Source: Desulfuromonadales bacterium
GTDB taxonomy: Bacteria; Desulfobacterota; Desulfuromonadia; Desulfuromonadales; BM103
DNA: 8,343 bases
Assembly (NCBI GenBank): GCA_029859485.1
Contig: JAOUDB010000094.1
Span: forward strand, 1-8,343
Direction: 5' to 3'
Part shown: positions 5,186 through 8,343 of the stretch, in pieces
Layout of the letters: every line of letters begins with the position of its first letter
Numbering within the stretch: the first letter of the stretch is position 1
The notes under the pieces: generated by a model
Databases searched by the model: none
The model's input: the letters and a program-made list of their open reading frames with translations, nothing else
What the model was told of the DNA's origin: nothing
Made by a program: the position numbers and the translations under genes

Positions 5186-8100
5186 TCACTTCTCTTCCGG
5201 TGGGTTTCTGGTGCCATCTCCTCCCCAGAGAATCTGAGGATCTTCGAGCAGCTTAAAGGGTAACCCTAGCACCCGTCTGAGCAAGCCTATGGTCGGCTCA
5301 GTCAGTGTGTCGAGAGGCATTGCGTTGACAGAAAAATCCCCAATCTTACCTTCCACTGAAAAATGGGCGGTCAGCAGAGCCTTGTCCTCTCCGGTTAAAA
5401 GCCATCCGGCGATCGGGACACTTGAAACGATCTTGTCTACCGTCCCGAGAGGATGAATTGCGACCTGAAAATCCCCCACCTTGTTCACCAGATTAAGTTC
5501 TCCCATGTACGACTGGTTCATCGCTTCGCTTTCAATCTTTAAATCTTCTGTTCCAAGCACACCTTTATCCAACGTGAAGTGGCCTGTCAGTTTGTTAAAC
5601 GGCATGCCTTCCTGATCCATGTCGGGCAACTGAAAAGCGAATAACTGGGAGACATTCAATAGGGAGAAAATCTTGCTTAAAACCGGGAATTCGTGCAGTA
5701 CGCCGTCATGCACCAGAATGCTGAAGTTGCCATAGGACGAGGGTAGGTAGTTGGCGCCGACCTCTCCGTTGACGAAAAAGTCTCCGTCCAGTTTGCCGCG
5801 TAAAATGTTCTTCTGATTAAGTAATTCACGATAGACCTGAAGGGCATCCACATCTTCGGCATGACCAGTGACTTTCAGCATGGTCGGTTGGTCAATGGTA
5901 GAAAAGGTTGTGATCACCTGTGCATTGCAGGAGCCTTCTCCGACCGAGAAGTGAAGAGGGTGGATGATCAGGCGTTCGCGGGTGGGTGTGATGGTTGCGG
6001 TCGCATCGTGAAAATTCATTCCGTATAAATTGCCGCTTTTTGCCTGGGCCTTAATTGTGACATGACTCGCTGCTTGAGCGTCCTTGTCCTTTGCCTCAAG
6101 GTGCTCTTTTGGCGTGGTGGTGTGATCTGTCCATAAACCGACGATCTCACCGACGTTGGCAAAATCGGAGGTGATGTCGAGCAACACATCATAAGGCGGG
6201 TGAAAAGAAATTGTTCCTTGAATCGAAGCATTCGTTCCTCCATCGAGGCGAACATCAACGGGTGCAAAAATAAGCCCGTCACGGTCTATTTCCAGGTGGC
6301 CGTCAACGTCACGCAGCAGCGCTTTCTCGGATTTGAAGAGTAGGTCGTTGGCGTGAATAGTTTTCGCATTGGCATCCAGAAGCAGGCGTGGTTTGGAGAA
6401 GTCGATGACCTGTGCCTGCACCGTGAGAGGAGACTTGCCAATGTGAACCTGCAGGTCTTTTGCGATCATGCCTGTGTCAGTGAGTTTGATGCGGCCGTTG
6501 ATATGGCTTAAGTCAGCGATGAATCTTGTCGCGTGAAGCCCGGCATCGCGCAGAGTCAGGGTCATTTCAGGGAGATTGTCTTGTGGTCGTGCCCGTTGAC
6601 TGATGCTCAGATCAGCCTGACCATGAAGTTTCAGCTTCTTCAAAAGCGGTAAGCTTCCAGTTACCCGGGCCAGTTCGTTAACGGTCAGGAGAGCATCAAT
6701 CGCAAGGCTATCTGGTTCTGCTGGCAGGTAGCTGCCCGAGACATGTCCTTTGAGGGAGGACCATGTAAGAGAGCCATGGTCGAGGCTGATTTTTTGTGGT
6801 GTTATGGTGCTGTGCAGCGCCAGCTGGTCTTCTGCGCCAGGCGATAACTCAAGCCCTGAAGAGTGTTTGATGTTGAGCTGCGACAGGTCTGCCTGCAGGT
6901 CCAGGTTGAGTCGGTCCAGAGGCCCTTCGAGGTGACCTTTTATCTCGATTTCGCCACTTGTTTGCAGAAGGTCCTGCCGAATTTGCCACTCTTTCAGGAA
7001 AGCTTGAATCTGCATCTTTCCGTTCATATCCAGCGTAGATAGAAGCAGATTCTCAGTGCCGAGTTCACCGGCACCCTCGATGGTCAATTGGGTCGAACCG
7101 AGTCTCCCCTTGCCATTATCGATTTGCCATTTGTCACCGTTTATGTCGAATGCTAAGGAGTCGAGCTCGGCATCAGGACCGTTCTGTATGGTCCAGCCGA
7201 TATTTAGTAAAGTTCCCTTGAATGTCTCAAGTTGCCATTTTGGTGCTTGCCCGAGGTTCTTTTGGAAGAGGATCTGTGACTGTCTGATCTCTGCGGAGCC
7301 CTGATCCTTAAGGTGCTGACGAACCTGTTGCAGAACTTCCTGATGATCGGGGAGCCAGCGTTTGATAACTGGAATTGGCAGGCTGCCGTTAAGGATTGTA
7401 ACCCTTGCCGAGAAGGGTTCTGACTGCGGCGTCCAGCTGATCTCTCCTGCCAGTCGGGAGTCATCGACCTGTAAGGAAAGGTTCACGATGCCAGGGTGCT
7501 CTCCTCGAAGATGCAGACGACCACTGGCGATCAGGTTTTTCAGGGGAACCGGATGCGCGTAGTCGGTATTGGGACGGATGGTCATGTTGTTTGAAGACAG
7601 GCTGATTTGAAAATCAATCTCTTCGCTTGGAGCCCCCGCTAGATGCAGGTGTAGATCAATTGCTCCTTTGATGGCCTCTTCATTTGTTTGTTTGGCAAAG
7701 GCCTTTCCGAGGCTTGCAAGTTCAAGATTTTCTACGTCCAGATCGAAGTCGAAGTAGGGTTTCAGTCTCTGGCTATCGTCAAGTCGTAAGCCACCTTCGC
7801 CTTTTAATTTGCAAAGGCTTTTGCTCTTCTGGGTGGGGAGTTTCAGCTGTCCCTTGATATCAAACAGGAGTGTTTCGTTGAGTTGAATGTCGTTGACTTC
7901 AGCATTGAACTCGCTGAACTCGAAGCGTTGCTTCTCCTCACTGGTCTCTGTCGATTCGACCTCCAGGGTGCCGTCGATGATCTCCAGAGCAGCAATGCTG
8001 AATATCTGCAAAAACTCATGATCGATCTCCTGCGATGCTTGCTGTGAACGTTTGCTGTCTTCTTTGACTGTGTCGGTTGTCGTTTTGATGAGGATTTGCG

Positions 8101-8343
8101 GCTGTCTCAGGCTGATTTTGACAAATTCGAACTTGCGCTCAAGAAGCCCCCTCCAGCGTAGGGTCACCAGGACCTTTTCTGTCTCGACCTGAAGCTTAGA
8201 ACTGCTATCACCTAGCTGTAACCCGTCGATATGCAAGGCCAGGTTGGTGTCGTGCAGCTTGTATCCGATTTCGCCCAGGGTCACGGGCAGTGACAGCAGG
8301 GACGAAAGCTCTTCCTCCGCATTTTTCCGGTAATTGTTGAGAT
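5186..8343 (-). CDS. large AsmA/YhdP-like envelope protein (5' end beyond window)
   Basis: The frame ends with TGA at 5186-5188 and stays open to the right edge, giving at least 1051 residues. A GTG at 8282-8284 could be taken as a start, but the 19 codons upstream of it are also open and read like AsmA sequence (NNYRKNAEEELSSLLSLPV). The true start and the expected N-terminal membrane anchor therefore lie outside. Next come AsmA-type beta-strand repeats (GEIGYKLHDTNLALHIDGL, later LLERKFEFVKISLRQPQILI) and a long alternating polar/hydrophobic beta-rich middle. The C-terminal AsmA-like region lies at about 846-1000 counted from that GTG, with FPVLSKIFSLLNVSQL and HPLGTVDKIVSSVPIAGWLL. Such proteins (YhdP, TamB, AsmA) form long lipid-carrying beta-grooves that bridge the inner membrane to the outer membrane. 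The C-terminus most resembles YhdP-type proteins. It converges on ubiE with one base between the stops. Confidence 0.85.
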   Translation of the reverse strand, partial: LNNYRKNAEEELSSLLSLPVTLGEIGYKLHDTNLALHIDGLQLGDSSSKLQVETEKVLVTLRWRGLLERKFEFVKISLRQPQILIKTTTDTVKEDSKRSQQASQEIDHEFLQIFSIAALEIIDGTLEVESTETSEEKQRFEFSEFNAEVNDIQLNETLLFDIKGQLKLPTQKSKSLCKLKGEGGLRLDDSQRLKPYFDFDLDVENLELASLGKAFAKQTNEEAIKGAIDLHLHLAGAPSEEIDFQISLSSNNMTIRPNTDYAHPVPLKNLIASGRLHLRGEHPGIVNLSLQVDDSRLAGEISWTPQSEPFSARVTILNGSLPIPVIKRWLPDHQEVLQQVRQHLKDQGSAEIRQSQILFQKNLGQAPKWQLETFKGTLLNIGWTIQNGPDAELDSLAFDINGDKWQIDNGKGRLGSTQLTIEGAGELGTENLLLSTLDMNGKMQIQAFLKEWQIRQDLLQTSGEIEIKGHLEGPLDRLNLDLQADLSQLNIKHSSGLELSPGAEDQLALHSTITPQKISLDHGSLTWSSLKGHVSGSYLPAEPDSLAIDALLTVNELARVTGSLPLLKKLKLHGQADLSISQRARPQDNLPEMTLTLRDAGLHATRFIADLSHINGRIKLTDTGMIAKDLQVHIGKSPLTVQAQVIDFSKPRLLLDANAKTIHANDLLFKSEKALLRDVDGHLEIDRDGLIFAPVDVRLDGGTNASIQGTISFHPPYDVLLDITSDFANVGEIVGLWTDHTTTPKEHLEAKDKDAQAASHVTIKAQAKSGNLYGMNFHDATATITPTRERLIIHPLHFSVGEGSCNAQVITTFSTIDQPTMLKVTGHAEDVDALQVYRELLNQKNILRGKLDGDFFVNGEVGANYLPSSYGNFSILVHDGVLHEFPVLSKIFSLLNVSQLFAFQLPDMDQEGMPFNKLTGHFTLDKGVLGTEDLKIESEAMNQSYMGELNLVNKVGDFQVAIHPLGTVDKIVSSVPIAGWLLTGEDKALLTAHFSVEGKIGDFSVNAMPLDTLTEPTIGLLRRVLGLPFKLLEDPQILWGGDGTRNPPEEK

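Noticed and set aside
6016..6282. Short frames on both strands inside the AsmA-like gene (also 5677-5862, 6750-6935, 7056-7304, 7204-7464)
   Set aside because: They are alternate-frame shadows of a continuous beta-rich protein. None has a start context or domain.
1..8343. Mobile elements, CRISPR arrays, defence or toxin-antitoxin systems, tRNA/rRNA genes
   Set aside because: I saw no transposase or integrase motifs, regular spaced repeats, cloverleaf-like sequence or defence domains. The window reads as ordinary chromosomal genes.

Overview
The window looks like chromosomal backbone from a menaquinone-using, Gram-negative proteobacterium, most likely in or near the Desulfuromonadales (formerly delta-proteobacteria). 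This rests on moderate GC content, a UbiE/MenG-type quinone methyltransferase, a YhdP/AsmA-like envelope protein (which implies an outer membrane) and a cNMP-CBS-DUF294 signalling protein of a kind common in that group. The taxonomic placement is inference. I see no tRNA, rRNA, CRISPR array, insertion sequence, prophage or complete mobile element.

Layout. (1) Positions 1-118 hold the last codons of an unidentified + strand gene. (2) Positions 119-396 are an AT-rich control region. It contains a perfect TTGACA -35 box, a plausible -10 box, and an inverted repeat in the spacer that is a candidate autoregulatory operator. (3) Positions 397-1161 encode an IclR-family regulator. (4) Positions 1312-3240 encode a 642-residue protein with a cyclic-nucleotide-binding-like domain, a CBS pair and a DUF294 nucleotidyltransferase-like region. 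(5) Convergent to it, 3269-4177 on the minus strand encodes a ten-helix EamA/DMT transporter. Its leader (about 4180-4250) can fold into a two-tier stem followed by a hairpin that covers its ribosome binding site. (6) Diverging from the transporter, 4474-5184 encodes the quinone C-methyltransferase UbiE/MenG. (7) Converging on it with a single base between the stop codons, 5186 to beyond the right edge on the minus strand encodes a very large AsmA/YhdP-like protein. Its true start lies outside the window.

How the genes relate. There is no evident single operon. The IclR regulator and the DUF294 protein are co-oriented 150 bp apart and may form a regulatory pair. The IclR gene has no catabolic operon beside it, so its target could be itself, the DUF294 gene or something remote. 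UbiE acts on a lipid-soluble quinone at the inner membrane, and the AsmA/YhdP-like protein probably moves or organises lipids between the membranes. Their pairing is positional rather than operonic.

I did not find a clear new multi-gene system. The best candidates for something undescribed are the structured leader of the DMT transporter and a cNMP-like domain that has lost the usual ligand-contacting residues.
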